A stretch of 64,000 bases of DNA from Nonomuraea ceibae (GCF_019396325.1 NZ_JAHKRO010000002.1:62001-126000), one strand, 5' to 3'. Positions 45,527 through 55,357 are shown, counted from the stretch's first letter. A program made the numbers and translations. Notes: generated by a model not told the origin, from the sequence alone.

Positions 45527-47269
45527 TCACGCCCCCGGCCGGCAGGTCGGGTGACACAGGCGCCGGGCCAGGGCGGCGAGGAACACGTCGATGATCTCGC
45601 CCGGCTCCTGGGCCACGTGCAGGGAGCCGTTGGTGGCCGAGGTGACGGCCGTCAGCCCGGCGCGGTCGACGTCCTTGCCGAAGGCGATGACGACGATCTG
45701 CACCGGCCGGTCCGCGTCCCACTCCTCGCGCAGCTCGGCCAGCAGCTCCGCCTGGGAGACCCCGCCGCCGTCGTCCCTGCCCGCGGTGATCACCAGCAGC
45801 GTGTTGTTCATGTCCTCCCGGTACGCCGCGCCCACCTTGCGGAAGCCGTCCAGGATCGCCTCGTACAGCGAGCTGCCGCGCTTGGGGTGGGCGGTGATCG
45901 TGCCGGTGAGCTCGTTCAGCCGGCTGCGCCTGACGACCTGGCCGCTCTCTGGCCGGTCGATCGGCCCCAGGCTCACCAGCTCCCGGTGGTCCTCGCTGCC
46001 GCCGAGCCGGTCGGCGAACTCCCACAGGCCCATGTGCGTCGAGTTCGGGAAGAGCGCCAGGCCGGTCCTGGCGGCGGCCAGCGCCACCTCGACGCGGGTG
46101 GTGTCGCCCAGGGGCTCGGCCATGTGCTTGGAGGTGTCGCTGAGCACCAGGATGTTCGTCGGCGGGGCCAGCCTGCTCCAGGCCAGCAGCGCCTCGTCGA
46201 TGTCCTCCGGCGACACCGAGGGCCGCACCCGGGGCGTGGCGTCCGGGCCGGGCGCGAGCGGCCCCTGCGAGCCGTCGCCGGAGCGGAACCCGGCCCGGCG
46301 GACGATCTCCTGCGCCTGCGGCTCGCCCAGCCAGGCGGCGAAGGCGGCGGACGCCTCCGCGACGGCCGGATCGGTCGCGGTCACCACGTACGGGTAGTCG
46401 AGCGTGATCGTGCCCTCGCGCGGGTGCAGGGCGACGACCGGATCGGCCGACGGGCCCCGGCCGGTGTGCTCGCGCACCGACTGCTCCGGCACGATGACGA
46501 CCGGCCGCTTCCAGAACGTGCGGTCGTCGACGGCCTCCAGCATGCTGCGGTAGTCGGGCGCGGACCCGGCCTGGGCCCACCGCACGAACGCCGTCAGCGC
46601 CTTGTCGGCCTCCGGCCCGGCGCCGACGACGTCGCGGGCCGCCGCCACCGTGGCGATCCCGGCCCCGGCCAGCGACGGGTCCGGCACCCGTACGACGTCG
46701 GGCTCCTCCTCGGTCGGCGTCAGCCGGCCGCGCAGCGTCGGCGGGAACACCATCCGCCAGTTCATCTCCGTGTTGCCCACCGCGAAGCGCTCGGCCAGCG
46801 ACGACCGGGTGGCGAACACCAGCGGCGAGGTCGCCACCACCCGCTCGCCCGCCGGCAGCGACCGCGCGCCCTGCTTGCGGGCCAGCCGGATCCACGCCGA
46901 CGAGTCGGTGATCCAGCCGTCGGGCCGCTCGCGCAGCACGCCCGCCCGGTCGCCGATCAGCGTGCGCAGCACGGTGGCGGGCGGCTGCTCGGTCACCTGG
47001 ACGAGCACGCAGCGCCCGCCCACGCTCGCCCGCGTGCCGTTGAACCGCCCCGCCGCCTCCATCACGGCGGGCGCCACGTCCACCGCCGCCGCCACGTCGA
47101 CCAGAACAGGCTCTCGCGCGGTGCACAGCGCGCCCGTGCCGCCGGACACCAGGACGATCCCGCCGGCCAGCACGGCCACGGCCGCCAGGCCGGCCAGCAT
47201 GCCGCGTTGGAGCGCCTTCCTCCGTCTCTGCCTGGGAGACAGCGCGGCGCGGTGTCGCCCTAACCGCAC
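45527..47269 (-). CDS. Extracytoplasmic substrate-binding and vWA domain protein
   Basis: 580 residues from GTG 47269 (GAGGTG just upstream; GTG 47281 and 47317 are alternatives). Basic head and one membrane segment (about 22-42) anchor it facing outward. Residues about 50-330 resemble a periplasmic binding protein (VVATSPLVFATRSSLAERF, VVIVPEQSV), and about 370-575 form a vWA domain (ILVLSDTSKHM, the MIDAS-like DTSKH replacing DxSxS, and TAGRDDGGG). Such hybrids are widespread in actinomycetes; they may sense or scaffold envelope complexes. No transporter genes are adjacent. The MIDAS Asp-x-Ser-x-Ser is altered at the last position. Confidence 0.82.
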   Translation of the reverse strand: MRLGRHRAALSPRQRRRKALQRGMLAGLAAVAVLAGGIVLVSGGTGALCTAREPVLVDVAAAVDVAPAVMEAAGRFNGTRASVGGRCVLVQVTEQPPATVLRTLIGDRAGVLRERPDGWITDSSAWIRLARKQGARSLPAGERVVATSPLVFATRSSLAERFAVGNTEMNWRMVFPPTLRGRLTPTEEEPDVVRVPDPSLAGAGIATVAAARDVVGAGPEADKALTAFVRWAQAGSAPDYRSMLEAVDDRTFWKRPVVIVPEQSVREHTGRGPSADPVVALHPREGTITLDYPYVVTATDPAVAEASAAFAAWLGEPQAQEIVRRAGFRSGDGSQGPLAPGPDATPRVRPSVSPEDIDEALLAWSRLAPPTNILVLSDTSKHMAEPLGDTTRVEVALAAARTGLALFPNSTHMGLWEFADRLGGSEDHRELVSLGPIDRPESGQVVRRSRLNELTGTITAHPKRGSSLYEAILDGFRKVGAAYREDMNNTLLVITAGRDDGGGVSQAELLAELREEWDADRPVQIVVIAFGKDVDRAGLTAVTSATNGSLHVAQEPGEIIDVFLAALARRLCHPTCRPGA

Positions 47270-47350
47270 GGTGCACCTCACTTGAAGGGGGGTGTCGATT
47301 GTCCCAGCGCCTCCCACGACCGGCGCAAGAGGCGATAGAACTTGTTATAT

Positions 47351-49909
47351 CTAGGCCAGCGGCAGGACCCGCCTGACGCTCTGGCACACGCCGTCGCTGG
47401 CGGCCGAGGCGGCCAGCCGCTCCTCGCTCGGCACGCCGTACTCGGTGGTGCGCTGCCGGACCGGCCTGCCGGTGACCTCCGCCATCGCGCGCAGCTCGCT
47501 GATGGTCTTGTACGAGCCGTTCTCCGAGCCGGCCATCCGGCTGATCGTCTCCTCCATGAGGGTGCCGCCGAGGTCGTTCACGCCGCCCTGGAGCACCTGG
47601 CGGCACAGGTCGTCCTGGAGCTTGACCCACGAGCACTGGATGTTGGCGATGGCGCCGTGCAGCAGAATCCTGGCCAGGGCGTGCACGGCCCGGTTCTCGC
47701 GGGCGGTCGGGCCGGGCCTGGCGACCCCGGCCAGGTAGATCGGCGCGCTGGTGTGCACGAACGGCAGCAGCACGAACTCGGAGAACCCGCCGGTCTCCTC
47801 CTGCAGCCGCCTGATCAGCTTGATGTGCCTGACCCAGTGCAGGTGGTCGTCCACGTGCCCGTACATCATGGTCGAGGTCGTCGGGATGCCGACGCGGTGC
47901 GCGGTGGTGATGACCTCGATCCACTCCTTGGCGGGCAGCTTGCCCTTGGTCAGTACCCAGCGCACGTCGTCGTCGAGGATCTCGGCGGCCGTCCCGGGCA
48001 GGGAGTCGACCCCGGCCTCCTTGGCGGCGTGCAGCCAGTCCTCGATGGAGAGGTTCGTCCGGCTTGCGCCGTTGATGACCTCCATCGGGGAGAAAGCGTG
48101 CACGTGCATGCCCGGCGTGCGCTCCTTGACCGCCCTGGCCAGGTCGAAGTACGCGGTGCCGGGCAGGTCGGGGTGGATGCCGCCCTGCATGCACACCTCG
48201 GTGGCCCCGGCCAGCCAGCCTTCCTCGGCCCGGTCGGCGACCTGCTCCAGGCTCAGCGTGTAGGCGTCGGCGTCGGTGCGGCGCTGGGCGAACGCGCAGA
48301 ACCGGCAGCCGGTGTAACACACGTTCGTGAAGTTGATGTTGCGGTTGACCACGTACGTCACGTCGTCGCCCACGGCCTGGCGGCGCAGCTCGTCGGCGAT
48401 CCCGGCCAGCTCCTCCAGCGCGTCGCCGTCGGCCGACAGCAGCGCCACCGCCTGCTCGTCGGTCAGCCCCGCCGGGTCGCGCTCGGCGGCCCGCAGCGCC
48501 TCCCTGACGTCGCCCGGCACGGCGCCGCGCCCGGAGGCGGCCGGCAGCCGCTCACGCAGCGCCTCCCAGTCGCCGTAGACGTGGTCGAAGTCGTCGCGCC
48601 GGTCGCCGGTCCGGCCCGTGGTGTCCACCTCGACGTGCAGGTCCACCCGGCCCGTGGGGGCGAACCCGCCGTCGGGCTCCTGCCACGGCAGCCCTTGCGG
48701 CACCGCGTCCTGCCTGGCCAGGCCGGTCTCCGGGTCGGCCAGCGCGGCCACGTGCGCCATGACGCGGGGGTCCAGCCACGGCTCCCCGGCCCTGACGTAC
48801 TCCGGGTAGACCGTCAGCCGCTCGCGCAGCCGGAACCCCGCCTCGGCGGTCCTTGCGGCCAGCTCGTCGATCTGCGGCCAGGGGCGCTCGGGGTTGACGT
48901 GGTCGGGGGTGAGCGGCGACACGCCGCCCCAGTCGTCGATGCCCGCGCGGATCATCAGCGCGTACTCGGCGTCGACCAGGTTCGGGGGCGCCTGCACCCG
49001 CGCCCGCGGGCCCAGCACGAGCCGGGCGACCGCGATGGTCGCGGCCAGCTCCTCCAGGTCGGCGTCCGGCAGCCCGCGCATCGCCGTGTCCGGCTTGGCG
49101 CGGAAGTTCTGCACGATGACCTCCTGGACGCCGCCGTACTCGCGCGCCACCTTCCGGATCGCGAACAGCGACTCGGCCCGGTCCTCGACGGTCTCGCCGA
49201 TGCCGATCAGGATGCCGGTGGTGAACGGCACGTTGCTGCGCCCGGCGTCCTCCAGCACCCGCAGCCGCACCGCCGGGTCCTTGTCGGGCGAGCCGTAGTG
49301 CGGCTGCCCCTTCTCCTCGAACAGCCGCCGCGAGGTCGTCTCCAGCATCATGCCCATCGACGGCGCCACCGGCTTGAGCCGCTGCAGGTCACGCCAGCTC
49401 AGCACACCCGGGTTCAGGTGCGGCAGCAGCCCGGTCTCCTCCAGCACCCGCACCGCCATCGCGCGCACGTACGACAGCGTGTCGTCGTAGCCGTGCGCGT
49501 CGAGCCACTCGCGCGCCTGGTGCCACCGGTCCTCCGGCCGGTCGCCGAGCGTGAACAACGCCTCCTTGCAGCCCATCGCCGCGCCCTGCCGGGCGATCTC
49601 CAGCACCTCGTCCGGGCTGAGGAACGGCGCCTCCAGCTTGTGCGGCGCGGTGGCGAACGTGCAGTAGCCGCACCGGTCCCGGCACAGTCTGGTCAGCGGG
49701 ATGAACACCTTCCTGCTGTACGTGATCACCCCCGGGCGGCCGGCGGAGGCGAGCCCCGCGTCCCGTACGCGGGCGGCGTGGTCGAGCAGGGTGTCCAGGT
49801 GGTCGCCGCGTGCCTGCAGCAGCACGGTGGCCTCGGCGGCGTCGAGCGCCTTGCCGTCACGGGCACGGGCGAGCGCGCGGCGGAACGCGGAATCACTGAC
49901 AAGACTCAT
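47351..49909 (-). CDS. fbiC: Fo synthase FbiC (CofG-CofH fusion)
   Basis: 852 residues with two radical-SAM domains making the deazaflavin Fo from tyrosine and 5-amino-6-ribitylaminouracil. The N-terminal CofG half has CRDRCGYC (Cys76, 80, 83); the C-terminal CofH half has CYTGCRFC (near residue 535) and [11 protein letters not shown]. The fused form is typical of actinomycetes. ATG 49909. It lies on the opposite strand from fbiAB and about 2.7 kb away, separated by the LPMO and vWA genes, so F420 genes are neighbours but not one operon. Confidence 0.97.
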   Translation of the reverse strand: MSLVSDSAFRRALARARDGKALDAAEATVLLQARGDHLDTLLDHAARVRDAGLASAGRPGVITYSRKVFIPLTRLCRDRCGYCTFATAPHKLEAPFLSPDEVLEIARQGAAMGCKEALFTLGDRPEDRWHQAREWLDAHGYDDTLSYVRAMAVRVLEETGLLPHLNPGVLSWRDLQRLKPVAPSMGMMLETTSRRLFEEKGQPHYGSPDKDPAVRLRVLEDAGRSNVPFTTGILIGIGETVEDRAESLFAIRKVAREYGGVQEVIVQNFRAKPDTAMRGLPDADLEELAATIAVARLVLGPRARVQAPPNLVDAEYALMIRAGIDDWGGVSPLTPDHVNPERPWPQIDELAARTAEAGFRLRERLTVYPEYVRAGEPWLDPRVMAHVAALADPETGLARQDAVPQGLPWQEPDGGFAPTGRVDLHVEVDTTGRTGDRRDDFDHVYGDWEALRERLPAASGRGAVPGDVREALRAAERDPAGLTDEQAVALLSADGDALEELAGIADELRRQAVGDDVTYVVNRNINFTNVCYTGCRFCAFAQRRTDADAYTLSLEQVADRAEEGWLAGATEVCMQGGIHPDLPGTAYFDLARAVKERTPGMHVHAFSPMEVINGASRTNLSIEDWLHAAKEAGVDSLPGTAAEILDDDVRWVLTKGKLPAKEWIEVITTAHRVGIPTTSTMMYGHVDDHLHWVRHIKLIRRLQEETGGFSEFVLLPFVHTSAPIYLAGVARPGPTARENRAVHALARILLHGAIANIQCSWVKLQDDLCRQVLQGGVNDLGGTLMEETISRMAGSENGSYKTISELRAMAEVTGRPVRQRTTEYGVPSEERLAASAASDGVCQSVRRVLPLA

Positions 49910-49956
49910 AGCGGCACACTACGACGCGCTGAGTTCTCGTACCGCACCCAGGGCTT

Positions 49957-50853
49957 CTAGAAGGACCGATAGTCGCGCGCGGCCATCCTCGGGCCGCGGG
50001 CCGGCGGGCGGCGGCCGGTGAGCGTGATGAGCAGCGCCGCCCGGTGCCGGTGGCCCCGGTAGGGCTCCAGCAGCCGCAGCATGCCCGGGTCGTCCGTCTT
50101 CTCCCCGGTCAGCGCGTAGCCCACGATCTTGGCCAGGTGGAAGTCGCCCACGCTGACGGCGTCCGGGTCGCCGAACACCCGCTGGCGCACCTCGGCGGAG
50201 GTCCACACGCCGATGCCCGGCAGCGCGCGCAGCAGCCGGTCGAGCTCCTCGCTGGTGGCGGCGGCCTCCAGCTTGGCGGAGTGCCAGGCGGCGGTGGCGA
50301 TCGTGCGGGCGCGCACCGCCTCGGCCCCGGCCCGGTGCCAGTGCCAGGACGGGATCTCGCGCCACACCTGCGGCTCGGGCGCCACCCGCATCCCGTCGGG
50401 CGCGGGGCCCGGGGCGGGCTCGCCGAAGTGGCGCAGCAGGTAGCGCCAGGCGCGCCACGCCTCCTGGCCGACGACCTTCTGCTCCAGCACCGCCGGGACC
50501 AGCGCCTCCATGACGCGGCCCGTACGGCCGATGCGCACGCCCGCGTGCGCGCGCATGGCCTCGACCAGGACCGGATGCCGCGCGGTGAAACCCGACAGGT
50601 CGTCGTCGGCGCCCACGAGCGCGGGCAGCGACTCCAGCGCCCACTCCGCGCCCGGCCCCCACGCCCGCCCGTGCACCTGGCCGCCGGCCACCGTCACCCG
50701 CAGCGTGACCGGCCCGTCAGGGGTGCGGGAGGTGCGCCACACGGCCCCGTCGGGGGTCCGGCACCAGGCCGGGTCGCCCCCGCCGCGCTTGTGCGCCGCC
50801 AACGCCAGGCCCACGTCGAGCGGCCCGGCGGGCGCCCAGCTACGCTCCCTCAC
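49957..50853 (-). CDS. DNA-3-methyladenine glycosylase II (AlkA)-like protein
   Basis: 298 residues from GTG 50853 (GTG 50871 is the longer option). The HhH-GPD core has the hairpin LPGIGVWTSAEVRQR and the catalytic Asp in VSVGDFHLAKIVGYAL, about 20-25 residues later, the normal spacing. Upstream, LEQKVVGQEAWRAW corresponds to the helical core. It removes alkylated bases in base-excision repair. The N-terminal 100 residues are the variable beta domain. It is a single-gene unit beside the glycan genes. Confidence 0.85.
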   Translation of the reverse strand: MRERSWAPAGPLDVGLALAAHKRGGGDPAWCRTPDGAVWRTSRTPDGPVTLRVTVAGGQVHGRAWGPGAEWALESLPALVGADDDLSGFTARHPVLVEAMRAHAGVRIGRTGRVMEALVPAVLEQKVVGQEAWRAWRYLLRHFGEPAPGPAPDGMRVAPEPQVWREIPSWHWHRAGAEAVRARTIATAAWHSAKLEAAATSEELDRLLRALPGIGVWTSAEVRQRVFGDPDAVSVGDFHLAKIVGYALTGEKTDDPGMLRLLEPYRGHRHRAALLITLTGRRPPARGPRMAARDYRSF

Positions 50854-50859
50854 CCATCC

Positions 50860-50865
50860 AGTCTG
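50860..50865 (-). promoter_or_regulatory. Possible -10 (CAGACT) of the AlkA-like gene
   Basis: On the minus strand CAGACT, six bases, GTG 50853. This layout is the main reason for preferring that start. Confidence 0.35.
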
Positions 50866-50883
50866 CGGCACGGAACGAGCAGG

Positions 50884-51975
50884 TCAGACGTCACTCGAAT
50901 AGCGGACCGCGCGCTCCGGCAGCTCGATGCCCGGCCAGATGCGCACCCCGGCCTGCAGCTCGTTGCCCGGCCCCACCACGGCCCCGTCGCCGATGACGGC
51001 GTCACGCACCACCGTGCCGGCGCACACCCGCGCGCCCTGCCCCAGCACCGAGTCGGTCACGATCGCGCCCGCCTCGACCACGCAGTCGTCGGCCAGCACC
51101 GACCCGACGACCGTCGCGCCCGCCTCGACCACCGTGCGGGCGCCGACCGCGGTGCCGCCCTGCACCTTCGCCTCCGGCGACACCAGCGCGCCGTCGAGCG
51201 CCAGCCACTCGCCCGCCGGCCCCGGCAGCGCCGGCGACGCCAGCCTGCCGAGCACCAGGTCACGCGACCCCTGCACGTACGCGCTCGGCGTGCCCACGTC
51301 GAGCCAGTACGTGCGGTCGGCGTAGCCCAGCACGAGCCGCCCCGACTCGATGAGCCCCGGGAACGTCTCGCGCTCGACGGACACCACCTCGTCACGCGGG
51401 ATCTGGTCGATCACCGACCGGGTGAACACGTAACAGCCCGCGTTGATCCGGTTGGTGACCGGGTTGGGAGTCTTCTCCAGGAACGCGGTCACCCGCCCGT
51501 CGCCGTCCGTGGGCACGCAGCCGAACCTCGTCGGATCCTCCACCTCGGTCAGGTGGAGCGTCACGGCCGCCTCCCGCGCCAGATGCGCCCGCACCTGGTC
51601 ACCGATGTCATGGCCGGACAGGATGTCGCCGTTGAGGATGAGCACCGGCGCGTCGGGCGGCGACGACAGCGCCTCGGCGGCGTTGCGGATCGCGCCGCCC
51701 GTGCCCAGCGGCGTCTCCTCCGTCATGTACTCCAGCGAGAGCCCCAGGGCCGACCCGTCGCCGAACACCGGCTCGAACATCGACGCCTTGTACGAGGTCG
51801 CGAAGACGATCCGGCGCACCCCGAACGAGCGCGCCCGCGCCAGCTGGTGGGCCAGGAACGGCACTCCGGCGGTCGGCAGCAGCGGCTTCGGCGTGCCCAG
51901 CGTGAGCGGACGCAGGCGCGTGCCCTGTCCCCCGACCAGGAGGATCGCCTCTAGATCCGGCAAAGAGCTCTCCAT
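50884..51975 (-). CDS. Mannose-1-phosphate guanylyltransferase-type NDP-sugar synthase
   Basis: 363 residues. The N-terminal nucleotidyltransferase domain (about 8-235) has LLVGGQGTRLRPLT (NTP loop), TPKPLLP (sugar-phosphate Lys), GTGGAI and LNGDILSG (metal Asp). A C-terminal left-handed beta-helix of hexapeptide repeats (about 255-350) follows. It matches mycobacterial Rv3264c (ManB), which makes GDP-mannose; a dTDP-glucose-type activity cannot be excluded from sequence. The GT4 gene precedes it in transcription by 20 bases. It links the mannose-phosphate genes at 32-34 kb with the glycosyltransferases here. Confidence 0.88.
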   Translation of the reverse strand: MESSLPDLEAILLVGGQGTRLRPLTLGTPKPLLPTAGVPFLAHQLARARSFGVRRIVFATSYKASMFEPVFGDGSALGLSLEYMTEETPLGTGGAIRNAAEALSSPPDAPVLILNGDILSGHDIGDQVRAHLAREAAVTLHLTEVEDPTRFGCVPTDGDGRVTAFLEKTPNPVTNRINAGCYVFTRSVIDQIPRDEVVSVERETFPGLIESGRLVLGYADRTYWLDVGTPSAYVQGSRDLVLGRLASPALPGPAGEWLALDGALVSPEAKVQGGTAVGARTVVEAGATVVGSVLADDCVVEAGAIVTDSVLGQGARVCAGTVVRDAVIGDGAVVGPGNELQAGVRIWPGIELPERAVRYSSDV

Positions 51976-51995
51976 AACTGTGCGAGGGTACCCAA

Positions 51996-53114
51996 CTATT
52001 CGACTGCGCGTTGATAAGAGCTGAGGTGCGCCTCCGCGGAGGCCTCCCAGGTGAACTCCCTGGCCCTGGCCAGACCCGCCTCCCGAAGCTGCGCTCGCCG
52101 CTCCGGCGCGGCCAGGAGCTGGGCCAGCGCGGAGGCGATGCTGTCGGCGTCCGGCTCAGTGTAGGCGACCGCGTCGCCGCCGACCTCGGGCAGCGAGGTG
52201 CGCTGGGTGGTCAGCACCGGCGCGCCGCAGGCCATCGCCTCCAGCACCGGCAGCCCGAACCCCTCACTGCTGGACGGGAACGCCACCACGAGCGCCCCGC
52301 CGAGGAATCCCGGCAGGTCAGGCGCCCGCAGGAAGCCCGGCCGTACCACCTTGACCGTGGCCTCCACCTCCCGGCAGGCGGCGTCGACGTCGTCCTCGTG
52401 CACGCCGCCGCCCAGCACCAGCGCCGGCGGATCCGCCAGGCCCGCCACCGCGGCGGCGAAGCCCCGCACCAGGTTCGGCACGTTCTTGCGCGGGTCGAGC
52501 GCCCCCAGGAACGCCACGTACGACTGGCCGTGCAGGCCGAACCGGCTGGCCGCCCGCCGCACCTCCGCCTCCGTCGGAGGATGGAACAGCTCCTGGTCGA
52601 CCCCGTGGTAGGCGACGTCGATGCGGGTCGGGTCGGCGGCCAGCACCCGCACCAGCTCGTCCCGCGTCGCCTTCGACGGCACGATCACCCGGTTGGCGTG
52701 CCGCACGGCGGTGCGCGTCGCCGACCGGAAGAACGACGCCTTCACCGCGCTGTGCTGGTCGGGCTCGGTGAACCAGGAGACGTCGTGCACCGTGACGACC
52801 GTCCGCAGGCCCGACCGGAGCGGTATCGAGTAATAAGGAGCGTGGATCACCTCGGCCCCCGCCTGGCGGGCCAGCAGCGGCAGGCCCGTCTGCTCCCACG
52901 CGAGCCGCGCGGCCCTGTTGGTGATGGAGACCGGGCCCGGGATGATCCGGGCAGAAGGCGCGAGCCGGGTGTAGCGTTCGGCGTCGGCCCGCTGACAGAC
53001 CACCGCAAGATCGGCTCCCGCCCGGTCGAGAGCCGACACCAGACCGTCCACGTACCTGATCAGCGCGCCGCGGTCGGCCGGGACCGCCGCCGCGTCGACG
53101 AGCACTCGAGGCAT
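51996..53114 (-). CDS. GT4-family glycosyltransferase
   Basis: 372-residue GT-B enzyme, cytoplasmic or membrane-associated. The C-terminal donor site shows PGFLRAPDLPGFLGGALVVAFPS and the EGFGLPVLEAMACG motif with the conserved E-x7-E pair of GT4. The N-terminal half carries HAPYYSIPL and the VHDVSWFTEP acceptor region. NDP-mannose or a related donor is likely given the neighbouring guanylyltransferase. ATG 53114; a GGGGAGAAG sequence lies about 12 bases upstream. Confidence 0.92.
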   Translation of the reverse strand: MPRVLVDAAAVPADRGALIRYVDGLVSALDRAGADLAVVCQRADAERYTRLAPSARIIPGPVSITNRAARLAWEQTGLPLLARQAGAEVIHAPYYSIPLRSGLRTVVTVHDVSWFTEPDQHSAVKASFFRSATRTAVRHANRVIVPSKATRDELVRVLAADPTRIDVAYHGVDQELFHPPTEAEVRRAASRFGLHGQSYVAFLGALDPRKNVPNLVRGFAAAVAGLADPPALVLGGGVHEDDVDAACREVEATVKVVRPGFLRAPDLPGFLGGALVVAFPSSSEGFGLPVLEAMACGAPVLTTQRTSLPEVGGDAVAYTEPDADSIASALAQLLAAPERRAQLREAGLARAREFTWEASAEAHLSSYQRAVE

Positions 53115-53208
53115 TACGTAGATCTTCTCCCCTCAAGATCAACGTCGGGACTCCACGTCCCCCTCTTCGTTCAGCTTATGACCAGCGTCCCCTAAATCGT
53201 GGCCCAAA

Positions 53209-54387
53209 TCACACTGAGTCCCGCCGTGCAGCGATTCCCGCCAGCCCGGCACAGATCAGATCGCCCAGAACGATCACCACCCGCGAGCACAGCGCCACCG
53301 CGATCGCCCGCCCGCTGTCCATCACCGGAGCCAGCGCCACCACCATCGCGGCCTCCCGCACCCCCGCCCCCGCCGGCACCACGAACGTCATGATGCCCAG
53401 GCACCACGACAACGCGAAAGCCCCGACGGCGAACACCAGGCCGACATCCGGAGTGATGAAATACAGGTGCACCCCGTAGCAGGTCCACCCCGCCACCGCC
53501 CAGCCCAGCGCCGTCAGCATCCCCCGCCGGGTCAACGGCCGCTCCAACGGCTCCCGCCGCAACCTCCGCAGCCCGAACCCGATCACCCCGTTGATCACCC
53601 GGGGCTCCAGCAGCACCAGCAGCACCGGCACCAGGAGCAGCAGCCACCCGAACCGGTCCCATCCGAGCGTCACCAGCGTCACCAGCAGGCCCGTCGCCAG
53701 CTGGATCGGCATCATCAGGAAGAACGCCGCCGCGCTGCGCGCCCTCGGCACCCCCAGGTCGCGGCCCATCTCCATCTGCGCCAGCATCGGCCACACCGCG
53801 CCGGGGATGTACTTGCCCAGCTGGCCCACGAAGAACACCTTCGCCGCCGGGCGCAGCGGCAGCCTCGACCCCAGGTCGGCCAGCAGCGTCCGCCACGTCA
53901 GCATCGCCCCCACGAGCGCGCCCACCACGGCCACCAGCGCCCCGCCCAGCATCGGCCAGCTCAGTGCGGCGAACCCTGCCGCCACGGCATCCCACTGCGA
54001 CGCCACGGCCCACCCGCCGAACCCGAGCGCCACCCCCAGGAACCCCAGCCGCACCGCCCTCTTGAGCCCCCGCCCCTTCCGGCCCGGACGCCTCGCCCCC
54101 TCCCCAGAGGGCTCCCCCTCCCAACGGGACTGGCCCTCCGGGGAGGGCGCGCCCTCCCCTGTGGACGGGGCAGTCCCGGAGGGCTCCGCCTCCCCGCTGG
54201 GTCCCACGTCGGCGCGGGGTCGCGCTTCCCCGAGAGGGCGAGCGCCCGCAGGTGGCGTCGTGTCCCCGTGGGGTTTCGCATCCGTGAGGGGCCGTGCTTC
54301 ACCCGATGGGGCGCCCTCTCCCCAAGGGGCGTCCGTGGTCGGGGGGACGGGCCGGGGAGCGGGGGTGGGGTCGTCGGGGCGGGTCAC
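53209..54387 (-). CDS. UPF0104 flippase-like membrane protein with repeat-rich N-terminus
   Basis: 392 residues. The first about 100 residues are low-complexity (GEGAPSGEARPL, GPSGEAEPSGT, GEGAPSPEGQ, WEGEPSGEGARR) and encoded by palindromic repeats; the paralogue at 55371 has no such head. The rest is a polytopic domain of the lysylphosphatidylglycerol-synthase-TM / AglD type with WRTLLADLGSRLPLRPAAKVFF, QLGKYIPGAVWP and FVVPAGAGVREAAMV. These proteins are thought to act in lipid or glycolipid transfer. The start overlaps the methyltransferase stop (4 bases), so they are coupled. The head is predicted to be cytoplasmic and disordered. Confidence 0.87.
   Translation of the reverse strand: MTRPDDPTPAPRPVPPTTDAPWGEGAPSGEARPLTDAKPHGDTTPPAGARPLGEARPRADVGPSGEAEPSGTAPSTGEGAPSPEGQSRWEGEPSGEGARRPGRKGRGLKRAVRLGFLGVALGFGGWAVASQWDAVAAGFAALSWPMLGGALVAVVGALVGAMLTWRTLLADLGSRLPLRPAAKVFFVGQLGKYIPGAVWPMLAQMEMGRDLGVPRARSAAAFFLMMPIQLATGLLVTLVTLGWDRFGWLLLLVPVLLVLLEPRVINGVIGFGLRRLRREPLERPLTRRGMLTALGWAVAGWTCYGVHLYFITPDVGLVFAVGAFALSWCLGIMTFVVPAGAGVREAAMVVALAPVMDSGRAIAVALCSRVVIVLGDLICAGLAGIAARRDSV
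54085..54331 (-). repeat. Cluster of about nine imperfect palindromic units inside the flippase-like gene
   Basis: Short inverted repeats of the form GCGCYCTCCCC-n-GGGGAGGGCGC recur roughly every 24-30 bases, for example GGCGCCCTCTCCCCAAGGGG (54310-54329) and CGCGCTTCCCCGAGAGGGCG (54221-54240). They keep the frame open and code for Gly-Glu-Gly-Ala-Pro-Ser-like peptide. Confidence 0.65.
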
Positions 54388-55211
54388 AGTGGGGGGATCC
54401 GCTCCGGGGGCTGCGGAAGGGGGGCGCCGGCCGGGAGGCGGGGGCGCTTGGTGGCGACCCAGAGGTAGGTGGGCACGAGCGGCAGCAGCAGCCGCAGCGC
54501 CGCCCGGGGCGTACGGGCCAGCACGGTCTGGGCGAGCCGCCCCAGGGCGCCGGGGAACAGCTCACCTCCGGCGAAGCGGCCAGGCGTGGCCAGCACCGGG
54601 AACGTGTAGTCCCACACGTGGAAGGCGCGCAGCATGCGGCGCAGCCCGCGCCGGGTGCGGAAGCGCTCGTAGTAGTGGTCGGCCTTCCCGAAGGCGCGCA
54701 CGTAGCGGTCGGCGAGCGCGGGCGGCAGGTAGGACAGGAACGGCAGCTTGTAGTGCGGCTCCATGATGCCGAGCCGGTTGCCCAGCCCCAGGTAGAGGAC
54801 GCCGTCGTCGGAGAGCACCCGGTGCATCTCGGCGACCACGGCGTCGGGGTCGACCACGTGTTCGTAGATGTGGTTGAACACGAGCACGTCGAGTGACCCG
54901 TCGGGGAACGGCAGCGCGGTGCCGTCGCCGCACACGAAGGCGACCCGTTCGCCGAACCGGTCGGCGGCCTTGCGCAGCCCCGGCACGTCGATGTCGATGC
55001 CGAGCGTGTGCCCGGCCCCGGCTGCGGCGAGTTCGTCGGCGATGAACCCGGCCGAGCAGCCCACGTCGCCCACGGTCAGCCCGCCGAGCGGTCCGTGGAA
55101 GTGCTCAAGCACCGCGATGATCTTCGCGGCCTTGCGCCTGCGCTTCGCCTCGTCGAGCATCGCGGACTGGAACTCGGAGTATTCCAGCTGCGCGACCCGT
55201 TGCTTTCCCAC
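54384..55211 (-). CDS. Class I SAM-dependent methyltransferase
   Basis: 275 residues from GTG 55211 (a TTG at 55220 would overlap the putative -10). Motif I VGDVGCSAGFIADELAAAG split as SAM-binding loop, motif II acidic LGIDIDVPGL, post I VCGDGTALPFPDGSLDVLVFNHIYEHV, as in UbiE/Methyltransf_11 enzymes. The C-terminal part is hydrophobic-aromatic (FLSYLPPALADRYVRAFGKADHYYERF), common in those acting on lipids or lipid-linked glycans. It is first gene of an operon with the flippase-like protein, and divergent from its paralogue, so it may methylate the same glycolipid. Confidence 0.87.
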   Translation of the reverse strand: MGKQRVAQLEYSEFQSAMLDEAKRRRKAAKIIAVLEHFHGPLGGLTVGDVGCSAGFIADELAAAGAGHTLGIDIDVPGLRKAADRFGERVAFVCGDGTALPFPDGSLDVLVFNHIYEHVVDPDAVVAEMHRVLSDDGVLYLGLGNRLGIMEPHYKLPFLSYLPPALADRYVRAFGKADHYYERFRTRRGLRRMLRAFHVWDYTFPVLATPGRFAGGELFPGALGRLAQTVLARTPRAALRLLLPLVPTYLWVATKRPRLPAGAPLPQPPERIPPL

Positions 55212-55357
55212 GCCGCCCAACAGTACCCGCGCTCGCCGCCCCCGGCCGTCGAACGGGGCTTCGGTACGGCGGCCCGCCGGGGAATCGCCGGCCGGGGCGC
55301 TTCGAGGACGTGCTGGTCACGGCGTTCGTGGGCCTATCTCGGGCACCGTTGCTGAAG

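Noticed and set aside
49911-49956. Terminator between fbiC and the AlkA-like gene
   Set aside because: The short spacer has no stable inverted repeat.
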